NCBI RefSeq assembly: GCF_000429025.1
Contig: NZ_KE386839.1
Location: 89,768 to 153,767, forward strand
Source of the DNA: Actinospineispora spinosispora DSM 44797
GTDB lineage: Bacteria; Actinomycetota; Actinomycetes; Mycobacteriales; Pseudonocardiaceae
Reading direction: 5' to 3'
DNA length: 64,000 nucleotides
The number at the start of each line of letters is the position of its first letter. The stretch's first letter is position 1. Under the pieces are notes generated by a model. That model did no database searches. It had not been told where the DNA came from and saw only the letters and a program-made list of their open reading frames with translations. Shown one piece after another: positions 27,522 to 35,746 of the stretch. Both the position numbers and the translations under genes were made by a program.

Positions 27522-27991
27522 GCATCGCCGGCGGCCGGCTGCGGACGTTCTGGCTGGTCCTCGGTCTGCTGGGGCTGCTCGGTGCGGTGCTGCTGGGTTG
27601 TTCGTCACCCACCTCGACGCCCAGTGCGAGCACCGCGCAGAGCTCGGCCAAGGGTGGCTGTCCCGCGCCGTCGAAGGATGCGCCGGGAGCGGCCGCCTCG
27701 AAGCTGAAGGTCCAGTCGCTGTGTGCGCTCCCGCCGGAGGCGGCGCAGGTGTGGCACACGATCGAGACCGGCGGAAAATTCGCCTACTCGCGTGACGGCA
27801 TCGTGTTCAACAACGCCGAGAAGCGCTTGCCTCTAGAAGCACGCGGTTACTACCACGAGTACACGGTGCCCACCCCGGGATCGAAGGACCGGGGCGCCCG
27901 GCGGCTCATCACCGGGCAGGAGCACGAGCTGTACTACACCGCCGACCACTACAGCTCCTTCGTGGTGGTCGACGCCGCCGCGACCGGCTGA
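27518..27991 (+). CDS. Lipoprotein ribonuclease, RNase Sa/N1-T1 family
   Basis: 157 aa. Signal peptide with a lipobox ending LLGC (Cys28), then a Ser/Thr/Ala linker, then a microbial guanyl-specific RNase domain (about 66-152). Catalytic residues by alignment to Streptomyces RNase Sa: Glu114 (YYHEYTV), Arg125/Arg129 (RGARRLITG) and His144 (DHY). Cys69 matches the first RNase Sa disulfide cysteine, but the C-terminal partner is missing (it ends VDAAATG). So this is an outer-surface, membrane-anchored RNase without the usual disulfide. No barstar-like inhibitor was found. The 3' end overlaps the convergent permease gene by 43 bp. Confidence 0.88.
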   Translation: MSIAGGRLRTFWLVLGLLGLLGAVLLGCSSPTSTPSASTAQSSAKGGCPAPSKDAPGAAASKLKVQSLCALPPEAAQVWHTIETGGKFAYSRDGIVFNNAEKRLPLEARGYYHEYTVPTPGSKDRGARRLITGQEHELYYTADHYSSFVVVDAAATG

Positions 27992-29457
27992 TCGTCGCCC
28001 GCGAGCCTGGACAGCTCGGCGAGGTCGACCGAACCTCCCGGCAGCACCTTGCGGGTGTTGCGGTAGCCGTACAGCACGTACACGAGCATGCCGACGAGCA
28101 GCCAGCCGAGCAGCCGCAGCCAGGTCTCCAGGGCGAGGAACGACATCAGCCAGACGGAGAACCCGATGCCCAGGATCGGGACGACCGGCATGCCGGGACA
28201 GCGGAACGACCGGGGCAGGTCGGGCCTGCGATAGCGGATGACGACGACCGCGGCGCTGACGATCACGAAGGCCAGCAGGACCCCGATGTTGGTCAGCTCG
28301 GCGACTTCCTGCACCGGGACCAACCCGGCCAGTGCCGCCGAGGCGACACCGATGATCCAGGTCGCGCGGTGCGGCACCCTGCGCTTCGGGTGCAGCTCGC
28401 CGAACCACTTCGGGGTCAGCCCGTCCCGGCTCAGCGCGTACCACAGGCGGGAGGCACCGAGCATGAACGAGAAGCTCACCGTGACGATGCCGAGTACCGC
28501 CCCGATCGCCACGACGATCCCGACCCCGCCCAGCCCGACGCTGCTGAACGCGGCGGAGAAACCGCTCTTCGGGTCGACCTCGGTGTAATTGACCATCCCG
28601 GTCAGCACGACACAGGCCAGCACGTACAGCACCATCGAGATGGCCAGCGAGAGGATCATCGCCTTCGGTAGGTGCTTGCGCGCCTGTACCGACTCCTCGG
28701 CGGCGGTGCTGAGCGCGTCGTAGCCGAACACCGCGAAGAACACCGTCGCGGCACCGGCGACGGCGCCGCCGAAGCCGAACGGCGCGAACGGGGTGAGGTT
28801 GCTGGTCTTGACCTGCATCAACCCGACAACCACGACGAGCAGCACCACGGCGATCTTGACGACGGTCAGCACCACGTCGACCCGGGCGGACGTCCGGGTG
28901 CCCCGGTTGAGAAGCCAGGCGACACCGAGGCAGATCAGCATGGCGATCAGGTCGACCCGGTGGCCTTCGCCCGAGCCGGGCGCGCCGAGCATCCACACCG
29001 GGAGCTGCAGGCCGACCGCGTTCAGCAGGTAGCCGACATAGCCGGACATGCCGATCGACACGGCGGCGACGATCGCGGTGTACTCCAGCAGCAGGTCCCA
29101 CCCGATGATCCAGCCGACCAGCTCACCGAGAACCGCGGCGCCGTAGGTGTAGGACGACCCGGCCCTGGGCACCATGCCGGCGAACTCCGCGTAGGCGAAC
29201 GCCGCACACAGCGAGGCGACTCCGGCGATGAGGAACGACACCAGCACCGCGGGTCCGGCGACGTTGCGTGCCACCGCGCCGGCGAGGCTGAAGATGCCGG
29301 CGCCGATGATCGCGCCGACGCCGATCAGAGTGAGCTGGGTCAGTCCGAGCACCCGGTTCATGCGGCGGCCCTGAGGTTCCTCCGGTGCCGGCAGCGTGCG
29401 TCGGAAGACGCCGCGCTCCCCGGTGCCGAACAGCCCGCCACTCGTCTCGCTGCTCAC
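27949..29457 (-). CDS. APC-family amino acid permease
   Basis: About 502 aa, 12 or more predicted membrane helices. APC signature GVGAIIGAGIFSL near 48-60, then AFAYAEFAGMVPRAGSSYTY near 88-107, as in cationic amino acid transporters (CAT/YfnA group). GTG 29457 is favoured because GGAGGT lies 6 bp upstream; GTG 29460 is adjacent. It sits beside amino-acid catabolic genes and may import their substrate. Confidence 0.9.
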   Translation of the reverse strand: MSSETSGGLFGTGERGVFRRTLPAPEEPQGRRMNRVLGLTQLTLIGVGAIIGAGIFSLAGAVARNVAGPAVLVSFLIAGVASLCAAFAYAEFAGMVPRAGSSYTYGAAVLGELVGWIIGWDLLLEYTAIVAAVSIGMSGYVGYLLNAVGLQLPVWMLGAPGSGEGHRVDLIAMLICLGVAWLLNRGTRTSARVDVVLTVVKIAVVLLVVVVGLMQVKTSNLTPFAPFGFGGAVAGAATVFFAVFGYDALSTAAEESVQARKHLPKAMILSLAISMVLYVLACVVLTGMVNYTEVDPKSGFSAAFSSVGLGGVGIVVAIGAVLGIVTVSFSFMLGASRLWYALSRDGLTPKWFGELHPKRRVPHRATWIIGVASAALAGLVPVQEVAELTNIGVLLAFVIVSAAVVVIRYRRPDLPRSFRCPGMPVVPILGIGFSVWLMSFLALETWLRLLGWLLVGMLVYVLYGYRNTRKVLPGGSVDLAELSRLAGDDQPVAAASTTTKEL

Positions 29458-29595
29458 CACAGAACCTCCGGCTGTTCATGCATGTAGGCCAGGTCACATC
29501 TGAATGAGTGGCAGCTTCACTCGTGAGGAACCCCAAGGGAAGCCCAACGAGCGATGTGAAGCCTCACCCTCAGCCCAACTGCTACTGGCTCTGGT

Positions 29596-29669
29596 AGCTC
29601 GCACAGAGGTTGTGTACGCGACACAGAGGCCCCGGCCTCTGTGCCGCGTGTGGACGGTCTGTGCGAGCT
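29596..29669 (-). terminator. Nested inverted repeats after the cyclodeaminase-family gene
   Basis: The outer arms AGCTCGCACAGA (29596-29607) and TCTGTGCGAGCT (29658-29669) enclose an inner stem CACAGAGGCC (29622-29631)/GGCCTCTGTG (29634-29643) extended by ACGCG/CGCGT. The outer arm touches the stop codon of the minus-strand gene, so a terminator for that gene is likely. The rest of 29461-29668 is the permease leader. Confidence 0.65.
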
Positions 29670-30616
29670 CAGCCGGGGAGCGTGGCCAGGACGGCGTGGG
29701 CCGCCGCCGCGTCCTGGATGCCCAGGCCGACGCTGTTGTAGAAGACCAGTTCGGCCGGGTCGGTCCTGCCGACCGCCGCACCGGTCAGGACCTCGCCGAG
29801 TGACACCAGGTCCGTCTCGCGCAGGTCGCCGGCGGACAGGCCCATCACGACCGGTCCCGCGTGCCCCAGCGACGTGGCGACGTCGTCCACGACCACGCGG
29901 GCGGCTCTGAGCAGCTCGGGTGGGACCTCGCTGCGGTGCGGCTCGAATGACCCGACGCTGATCACAGTCGCACCGGGCAGCAGGTGCTCCACCGACAGCA
30001 CCGGGCTGTGGCTGAGCGTGCACGTCACGACGAGCGGCGCGGCCCTGACCGCGTCCGAGGCACTCGACGAGGCCACGACGTCCAGACCCAGTTCGTCGCG
30101 CAGCGCGGCGGCGGCGTCCTCGCGCCGACGGGGCGACGGGCTCCACATCCGCACCTTCTTCAGCGGCCGGACCCGGGCCAGCGCCCGCACGTGCGCCCGT
30201 CCCTGCACCCCACAACCGAGGACCGCCAGCTCGTCGACGCCGTGTGGTGCCAGCGCGTCGGCGGCGACCGCGCTACCGGCGGCGGTGCGGATCTCGGTGA
30301 GTGTGCGTCCATCCAGGACCGCCGCCAGCCTGCCGGTCGTCGCGTCGAGCACCAGCACGGTCGCCGAGATCGTCGGCAGGCTTAGCGCGGCGTTGCCCGG
30401 GTGCACGTCGACGAACTTGCACACCGCGCCGTGCCCCGGCGACAGCCTGCTGACGTAGCAGAGCGCCACCGACCCGTCGGCGGGGTTGGGCAGCACCGCC
30501 TTCTCGGCCAGCTGGGCGGTGCCCCGGCCCAGCGCCTCGAACGCCTCCCGTTGCGAGGCGATCGCCTCGTCCCAGCCCAGGGCCGCGCCGACTTGGCTGT
30601 CGCTGAGTATGAGCAT
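29669..30616 (-). CDS. Ornithine cyclodeaminase / mu-crystallin family protein
   Basis: 315 aa NAD(P)-dependent enzyme. The substrate lysine region is AVCKFVDVHPGN near 66-77, the RTAAGSAVAADALA helix near 109-122, and the nucleotide-binding loop AVLGCGVQGRAHV near 130-142. Family reactions include ornithine to proline, lysine to pipecolate, ketimine reduction and alanine dehydrogenation; sequence alone does not decide. It is divergent from the aldehyde dehydrogenase-FAD oxidase-dehydrogenase operon, which argues for a lysine or ornithine degradation role. Confidence 0.85.
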   Translation of the reverse strand: MLILSDSQVGAALGWDEAIASQREAFEALGRGTAQLAEKAVLPNPADGSVALCYVSRLSPGHGAVCKFVDVHPGNAALSLPTISATVLVLDATTGRLAAVLDGRTLTEIRTAAGSAVAADALAPHGVDELAVLGCGVQGRAHVRALARVRPLKKVRMWSPSPRRREDAAAALRDELGLDVVASSSASDAVRAAPLVVTCTLSHSPVLSVEHLLPGATVISVGSFEPHRSEVPPELLRAARVVVDDVATSLGHAGPVVMGLSAGDLRETDLVSLGEVLTGAAVGRTDPAELVFYNSVGLGIQDAAAAHAVLATLPG

Positions 30617-30775
30617 GGGGTATTTCTAGCCCCCCTGCGCACGAGATGTGAGGCCGAAAGCACAAGCAGAGCTGAGCCTCAGCGTCGCCAACAGTCCGCG
30701 ATCGTGACCTCGGCAACGGTCCCCGCGCCCCCTACCGTCACTACGGACACGACCGGCAGAGCACAGGAAGCGGGT

Positions 30776-32347
30776 ATGGGCATGACGTTGTCTTCGGTGA
30801 TCGATGGTGCGGACCTGGGAGACGGTGCCAGCGAGTACCTCTCTCGGAACCCGTCGCGCCTTGACGACGTGGTGGCACGGGTCCAGCTCGCCAGGCCGGA
30901 TGCACTACGGCGCGCCGCCGAGTCGGGACGGCGGGCGCAGCGCGACTGGGCCGAGGTGCCCGCGCCGGTACGTGGCCGGGTGATCGCGAACCTGGGGCGG
31001 CTGGTCGAGTCCAACAAGCAGGCACTGGCGGAGCTGGTCACCCGGGAGATCGGCAAACCGATCGCCGAGGCGCTCGGCGAGGTCCAGGAGATGATCGACA
31101 CCTGCGACTTCTTCCTGGGCGAGGGACGCAGGCTGTACGGCCAGACGGTTCCCTCGGAGATGCCGGACAAGCAGCTGTTCACCTTCCGGGTCCCGGTCGG
31201 TGTCGCCACCATCATCACGGCGGGGAACTTCCCGGTCGCCGTGCCGTCCTGGTACCTCGTGCCCGCGCTGCTGTGCGGCAACGCCGTGGTGTGGAAGCCC
31301 GCCGAGTACGCGGCCGCCAGCGCCCGCGCCTTCGCCGAGCTGGCATGGCGCGCGGGTGTCCCGGCCGGAGTGCTCAACCTCGTCTACGCCGACGGTCCCT
31401 CGACGTTCGACGGCCTCGAGCAGGCACTGTCCGCCGGTCTGGTCGACAAGGTCGGGTTCACCGGGTCCAGCGCGGTCGGTGCCCAGGTCGGCGCGTTGTG
31501 CGGGCGGCACCTGCAGTCGCCGTGCCTGGAGCTCGGCGGCAAGAACCCGATGGTGATCGCACCGGACGCCGACCTCGATCTCGCCGTCGAGGGCGCGCTG
31601 TTCTCCGGTTTCGGTACGGCGGGCCAGCGCTGTACCTCGCTGGGCTCGGTGATCGCGCACGCGGACATCCGCGACGAGTTCGTCCGCCTGCTGGACGCGG
31701 CCGTACGCGGCGCGGTGGTCGGGGACCCGACCGGGAATGTGCTCTACGGCCCCATGCTGGACGAGAAGTTCGCCGACAACTACGAGAAGATCCTCGGCTG
31801 GATCGCGCCGCACCACCGGGTTCTGGGCAGCAGCGCGGTCGGGCGGATCACCGACGCGTCGCCGAGAGAGGGCTTCGTCGGCGACCATTCGGCGGGACTG
31901 TTCTACCACCCGGTCCTGCTGGACGGGGTCCGTGCCGAGGACGAGGTGTTCCAGCAGGAGACGTTCGGCCCGATCGTCGGCGTCACCGGCTACCGCACGC
32001 TGGACGAGGCGATCGAGCTGGCGAACGCTCCCGGTTACGGACTGTCCGCGTCGATCTACACGAACGACCCGGCGACCGCGTTCCGGTTCCGGTCGCGGAT
32101 CGGCGCGGGCATGGTGAGCGTCAACAACTCCACGTCCGGCGCCGAGGCGCATCTTCCGTTCGGCGGCAACGGCAAGTCTGGCAACGGCAGCCGGCAGTCC
32201 GGTGTCTGGGTGCTCGACCAGTTCACCCGCTGGCAGTCGATGAACTGGGACTTCTCCGGCAAGCTGCAGAAGGCGCAGATGGACGTCGCCACGGTCGAGC
32301 CGGATCTGGACTACCGGCTGCCCTCGGCCGAGCAGCTGGGGAGCTGA
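30776..32347 (+). CDS. Aldehyde dehydrogenase family protein
   Basis: 523 aa from ATG 30776 (ATG 30782 also possible). NAD(P)-binding AGNFPVAVPSWYLVPALLCG and WKPAEY, the general-base Glu in LELGGKNP near 252, and nucleophile Cys286 in GTAGQRCTS. The 3-bp gap to the FAD oxidase gene points to one operon. In this context it may oxidise 2-aminoadipate 6-semialdehyde or another amino-acid semialdehyde; the substrate is inferred from neighbours. Confidence 0.9.
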   Translation: MGMTLSSVIDGADLGDGASEYLSRNPSRLDDVVARVQLARPDALRRAAESGRRAQRDWAEVPAPVRGRVIANLGRLVESNKQALAELVTREIGKPIAEALGEVQEMIDTCDFFLGEGRRLYGQTVPSEMPDKQLFTFRVPVGVATIITAGNFPVAVPSWYLVPALLCGNAVVWKPAEYAAASARAFAELAWRAGVPAGVLNLVYADGPSTFDGLEQALSAGLVDKVGFTGSSAVGAQVGALCGRHLQSPCLELGGKNPMVIAPDADLDLAVEGALFSGFGTAGQRCTSLGSVIAHADIRDEFVRLLDAAVRGAVVGDPTGNVLYGPMLDEKFADNYEKILGWIAPHHRVLGSSAVGRITDASPREGFVGDHSAGLFYHPVLLDGVRAEDEVFQQETFGPIVGVTGYRTLDEAIELANAPGYGLSASIYTNDPATAFRFRSRIGAGMVSVNNSTSGAEAHLPFGGNGKSGNGSRQSGVWVLDQFTRWQSMNWDFSGKLQKAQMDVATVEPDLDYRLPSAEQLGS

Positions 32348-32350
32348 CCC

Positions 32351-33517
32351 GTGCCCCGCGCGCTGCCCGCCGCCGCCGAGGTGGTGATCGTCGGCGGTGG
32401 CGTCGTAGGTGCCAGTGCCGCGTTCCACCTGGCGGAGGCAGGGGTGGATGTTCTACTGCTGGAACGTGATGAGCTCGCCTCCGGCAGTACGTCGAGGGCG
32501 GCGGGCGGGGTGCGCGCGCAGTTCTCCGACCCGGTGAACATCGCGCTGGGGCAGCGCAGCCTCGACGCGTTCGAACGGTTCGCCCAGCGACCGGGCGGCG
32601 AGATCGACCTGGTTCAGAACGGCTACCTGTTCCTGCTGGACGACGCCGATGATGTGGCGGCGTTCGAGCGCAGCGTCGCGCTGCAGAACGAGCTCGGCGT
32701 GCCCAGCCGGATGCTGGACGTGGCGGAGGCTCGGAGACTCAGCCCGTACGTCCGGCCGGAGGGTCTGCTCGCGGCCGCGTTCTCGCCGAGGGACGGCCAC
32801 TGCACGCCCGAGGCCGTGGTCTCCGGTTACGCGGCCGCCGCCAGGGCGCACGGCGCGACGATCCGCAGGCACTGCGCGGTCACCGGGATCGACTCCCGCG
32901 ATGGGCGGATCACCTCGGTGCGGACGGCCGACGGGGGCGTCCGCACCGAGGTGGTCATCTGCGCGGCCGGTGCATGGTCGGGCGCGGTGGGTCAGATGGC
33001 GGGCGTCGAGCTGCCGGTGCGGCCGCTGCGCCGGCAGATCGTCGTCAGCGAGCCGGTCCCGGACCTGCCACCCGACCTGCCGTTCACGATCGACTTCGGC
33101 ACGTCGTTCTACTTCCACGACGAGGGCAGTGACACGGGCCGGGCCGTGCTCATGGGCATGTCCGACCCGGAGCAGGAGTTCGGCTTCGACACCTCGCGCA
33201 GCGAGGAGTTCCTGGAACGGCTGTCCGAGGTCGTCGCGCGCAGGGCGCCCGCGCTGTCGGAGGTGGGGATCGCGCACGGCTGGGCCGGGCTGTACGAGGT
33301 CACCCCGGACCGCAACGCGGTCGTGGGCGAGGCGCCCGAGGTCGGGCGGTTCCTCTACGCGACCGGCTTCTCCGGCCACGGCTTCCTGCAGGGACCGGCC
33401 ATCGGGGAGGTACTGCGCGACCTGGTTCTGGGCCATACACCGGTGGTGGACGTGTCCGCGCTGGACGTCCGCCGGTTCGCCGAGTCCACGTCGCGGCCCG
33501 AGCTCAACTGCGTGTGA
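32351..33517 (+). CDS. FAD-dependent amine/amino-acid oxidoreductase (DAO family)
   Basis: 388 aa. N-terminal dinucleotide fold VVIVGGGVVGASAAFHLAEAG (about 11-31), FAD-contacting SRAAGGVRAQFSD, and the C-terminal signature ATGFSGHGFLQGPAIGE. It resembles the sarcosine-oxidase beta / N-substituted amino acid oxidase group, which includes pipecolate, proline and sarcosine oxidases. GTG 32351 is 3 bp after the aldehyde dehydrogenase, and both would act on consecutive intermediates in amino-acid breakdown. Confidence 0.87.
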   Translation: MPRALPAAAEVVIVGGGVVGASAAFHLAEAGVDVLLLERDELASGSTSRAAGGVRAQFSDPVNIALGQRSLDAFERFAQRPGGEIDLVQNGYLFLLDDADDVAAFERSVALQNELGVPSRMLDVAEARRLSPYVRPEGLLAAAFSPRDGHCTPEAVVSGYAAAARAHGATIRRHCAVTGIDSRDGRITSVRTADGGVRTEVVICAAGAWSGAVGQMAGVELPVRPLRRQIVVSEPVPDLPPDLPFTIDFGTSFYFHDEGSDTGRAVLMGMSDPEQEFGFDTSRSEEFLERLSEVVARRAPALSEVGIAHGWAGLYEVTPDRNAVVGEAPEVGRFLYATGFSGHGFLQGPAIGEVLRDLVLGHTPVVDVSALDVRRFAESTSRPELNCV

Positions 33518-33546
33518 GGGATGACTGTGTTCGAGGGATGGCTGGG

Positions 33547-34692
33547 ATGACCGATCTGCTGCACACCATCGACGAGTGGGGCCCGGAGAAGATCGTCTGC
33601 GTCTCCGACTCACGGACCGGCATGCGCGGCGTGCTGGTGATCGACAACACCGCGCGTGGCATGGGCAAGGGCGGCACCCGGATGAGCCCGAGTGTCACCG
33701 TCGGGGAGGTCGCCCGGCTGGCCAGGGTCATGACCTGGAAGTGGGCGGCGGTCGACCTGTTCCACGGCGGCGCGAAGGCCGGCATCATGGCCGACCCGAC
33801 CAGCCCCGACAAGGAAGCCGTGCTGCGTGCGTTCGTGCGCAGGCTGGCCGACCAGATTCCGTCGTCCTACGTCGCCGGGCTCGACATGGGCATGACCGAG
33901 CACGACGCGGCGATCATCCAGGACGAACTGGGCGACCGGGGCGCCGCGGTCGGGGTGCCGGAGCAGCTGGGCGGTGTGCCCTACGACGAGCTGGGCGTCA
34001 CCGGCTACGGCGTCGCCGAGTCGGTGGATGCGGCGCTGACCAGGGCCGGACGTAGCACCAAGGGAGCGCGCGTCGCGTTCCAGGGCTTCGGCGCCGTCGG
34101 GTTCGCCGCCGCGCGTCGACTCGACGAGATGGGCGCGACGATCGTCGCGCTGTCCACGGCGCGCGGGGCCGTGCACGACCCGGACGGTCTCGACGTCGCG
34201 CACTGGCTGGCCTCGCGGGCAGAGCGGGGCGACGACTGCGTACTCGGCGTGGCGCCGGCGTTGCGGATCGCTCCTGGCGACGAGCTGACCGTCGACTGTG
34301 ACGTCCTGATCCCGGCCGCCACCCAGGACGTCATCGACGCGTCGGTGGCGTCGCGGATTCGGGCCTCGCTGGTCGTCGAGGGTGCGAACCTGCCCACGAA
34401 CCCGGGGGCACGGACCGTCCTGGCCGGGCGCGGAGTCACCGTCGTGCCGGACTTCATCGCCAACGCGGGTGGTGTGGTGGCCGCCGCGTTCGCCATGGAC
34501 GCCCGTTACTCGGCGTTCCGCCCGGACCCGGCGGCGATCTTCGAGACGATCTCCACGAGGCTGCGGCACAACACCGAGACCGTCCTTGACCACGCCGAGG
34601 CGACGGCGACGACCCCGCACGAGGCTGCCCTGCACATCGCCACCGAACGGGTCCGCACGGCGATGCGCCTGCGAGGCCGCCTCCCGCACTGA
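33547..34692 (+). CDS. Glu/Leu/Phe/Val-type amino acid dehydrogenase
   Basis: 381 aa from ATG 33547, with GAGGG 9 bp upstream; GTG 33514 and ATG 33538 are in-frame alternatives. Family blocks: GKGGTRMSPSVTVGEVARLARVM near 39-61, active-site lysine in FHGGAKAGI (about 71-79), coenzyme loop FQGFGAVGFAAARRL near 180-194 and VEGANLPT near 278. It deaminates an L-amino acid to a 2-oxoacid with NAD(P). It could supply the fused E1 enzyme downstream. Confidence 0.9.
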   Translation: MTDLLHTIDEWGPEKIVCVSDSRTGMRGVLVIDNTARGMGKGGTRMSPSVTVGEVARLARVMTWKWAAVDLFHGGAKAGIMADPTSPDKEAVLRAFVRRLADQIPSSYVAGLDMGMTEHDAAIIQDELGDRGAAVGVPEQLGGVPYDELGVTGYGVAESVDAALTRAGRSTKGARVAFQGFGAVGFAAARRLDEMGATIVALSTARGAVHDPDGLDVAHWLASRAERGDDCVLGVAPALRIAPGDELTVDCDVLIPAATQDVIDASVASRIRASLVVEGANLPTNPGARTVLAGRGVTVVPDFIANAGGVVAAAFAMDARYSAFRPDPAAIFETISTRLRHNTETVLDHAEATATTPHEAALHIATERVRTAMRLRGRLPH

Positions 34693-34743
34693 GAGCCGTG
34701 AGTGTTTTCGGCTGCTGGGGCAGCCGAAAACACTCACGGCTCT
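34692..34743 (+). terminator. Perfect 24-bp palindrome between the dehydrogenase gene and lysR
   Basis: Left arm 34692-34715, loop TGGG (34716-34719), right arm 34720-34743, with no mismatch. It starts within the dehydrogenase stop codon and ends 11 bp before the lysR start. It is probably the operon terminator, but leaves almost no room for an independent lysR promoter outside the stem. Confidence 0.75.
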
Positions 34744-34754
34744 AGGATCGGCGT

Positions 34755-35663
34755 GTGCTGAACCCGATTCATCTGCGCACGCTGCGGGAATGTGTGCGGA
34801 CCGGGTCGTTCGCCGAGGCCGCCCGCGAGCTCGGGTACACCGCCTCGGCCGTGTCCCAGCAGATCTTCCTGCTGGAACGGTCGGTGGGGGCGCCGCTGTT
34901 CGAGCGGTCCGCGCGCAGTGTCCGCGCCACCGCCGTCGCGCTGCTGCTGGCGGAGCGCAGCGGGCCGGTGCTCGGCGCGCTGACCACCTTGGAACGCGAG
35001 GCCAGGTCGATGGCGCTCGGCGAGCAGGGCAGCCTGCGGTTGGCCAGCTTCGCGACCGCCAACGCGCGGATCGTGCCGGCGGCGCTCGCCGCGGTCGTCG
35101 CCGACCGGCCGAAGGCGGAGGTCCAGCTCGACGAGGGTGAGCCCAGCGAGGTGCTGGACGGAGTGCTGGACGGCAGCCTCGACGCCGCTGTGGTGTTCGA
35201 CTACGACCTCGACCCGCGGGACTGGCCGGTCGAGCTGCGGCGCACCGAGCTGCTCGCCGAGCCGCTGGTACTCGCCGTCGCGTCGGGGCACCGGCTCGCC
35301 GGGCAGAGCGAGGTCGAGCTGGCCGAGGTCGCCCAGGAGACCTGGATCTGTACCCGAACCGACACCGCCGGTGCGCGCACGCTGAACCGGCTGGCCGCCG
35401 AAGCGGGCTTCACCCCTCGGATCATCTTCCGCAGCAACGACTACGCGGTGGTGCGTGAGCTGGTGACCCGCAACCTGGGCGTCGCCATGCTGCCGGCCCT
35501 GGCCTGGCCGGAGGACGGGGTGCACACGGTCCGGCTGGTCGGCGCCCAGACCTACCGCAGGGTCCTGGTGCTGTACCGCCAGAACAACGGGAACCCGCTG
35601 CTGCCGCTGGCACTGGACTGTCTCGCACGGTCGTGCGACGAGATCAAGGCGGCGTGGAGCTGA
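34755..35663 (+). CDS. LysR family transcriptional regulator
   Basis: 302 aa. Winged HTH in residues 1-60 (LNPIHLRTLRECVRTGSFAEA, then YTASAVSQQIFLLERSVGAPLFER), followed by a periplasmic-binding-like effector domain. It sits between the catabolic operon and the fused E1 gene, so it is the likely pathway regulator. GTG 34755 is used. Confidence 0.88.
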   Translation: MLNPIHLRTLRECVRTGSFAEAARELGYTASAVSQQIFLLERSVGAPLFERSARSVRATAVALLLAERSGPVLGALTTLEREARSMALGEQGSLRLASFATANARIVPAALAAVVADRPKAEVQLDEGEPSEVLDGVLDGSLDAAVVFDYDLDPRDWPVELRRTELLAEPLVLAVASGHRLAGQSEVELAEVAQETWICTRTDTAGARTLNRLAAEAGFTPRIIFRSNDYAVVRELVTRNLGVAMLPALAWPEDGVHTVRLVGAQTYRRVLVLYRQNNGNPLLPLALDCLARSCDEIKAAWS

Positions 35664-35746
35664 AGCCATCCTTGGGCTCAGCGGCGTAGACCGCAACGCT
35701 CGCGGGCTTTGCGTCGAACGCTGTTGCGGGACAGGCTGATACCACC

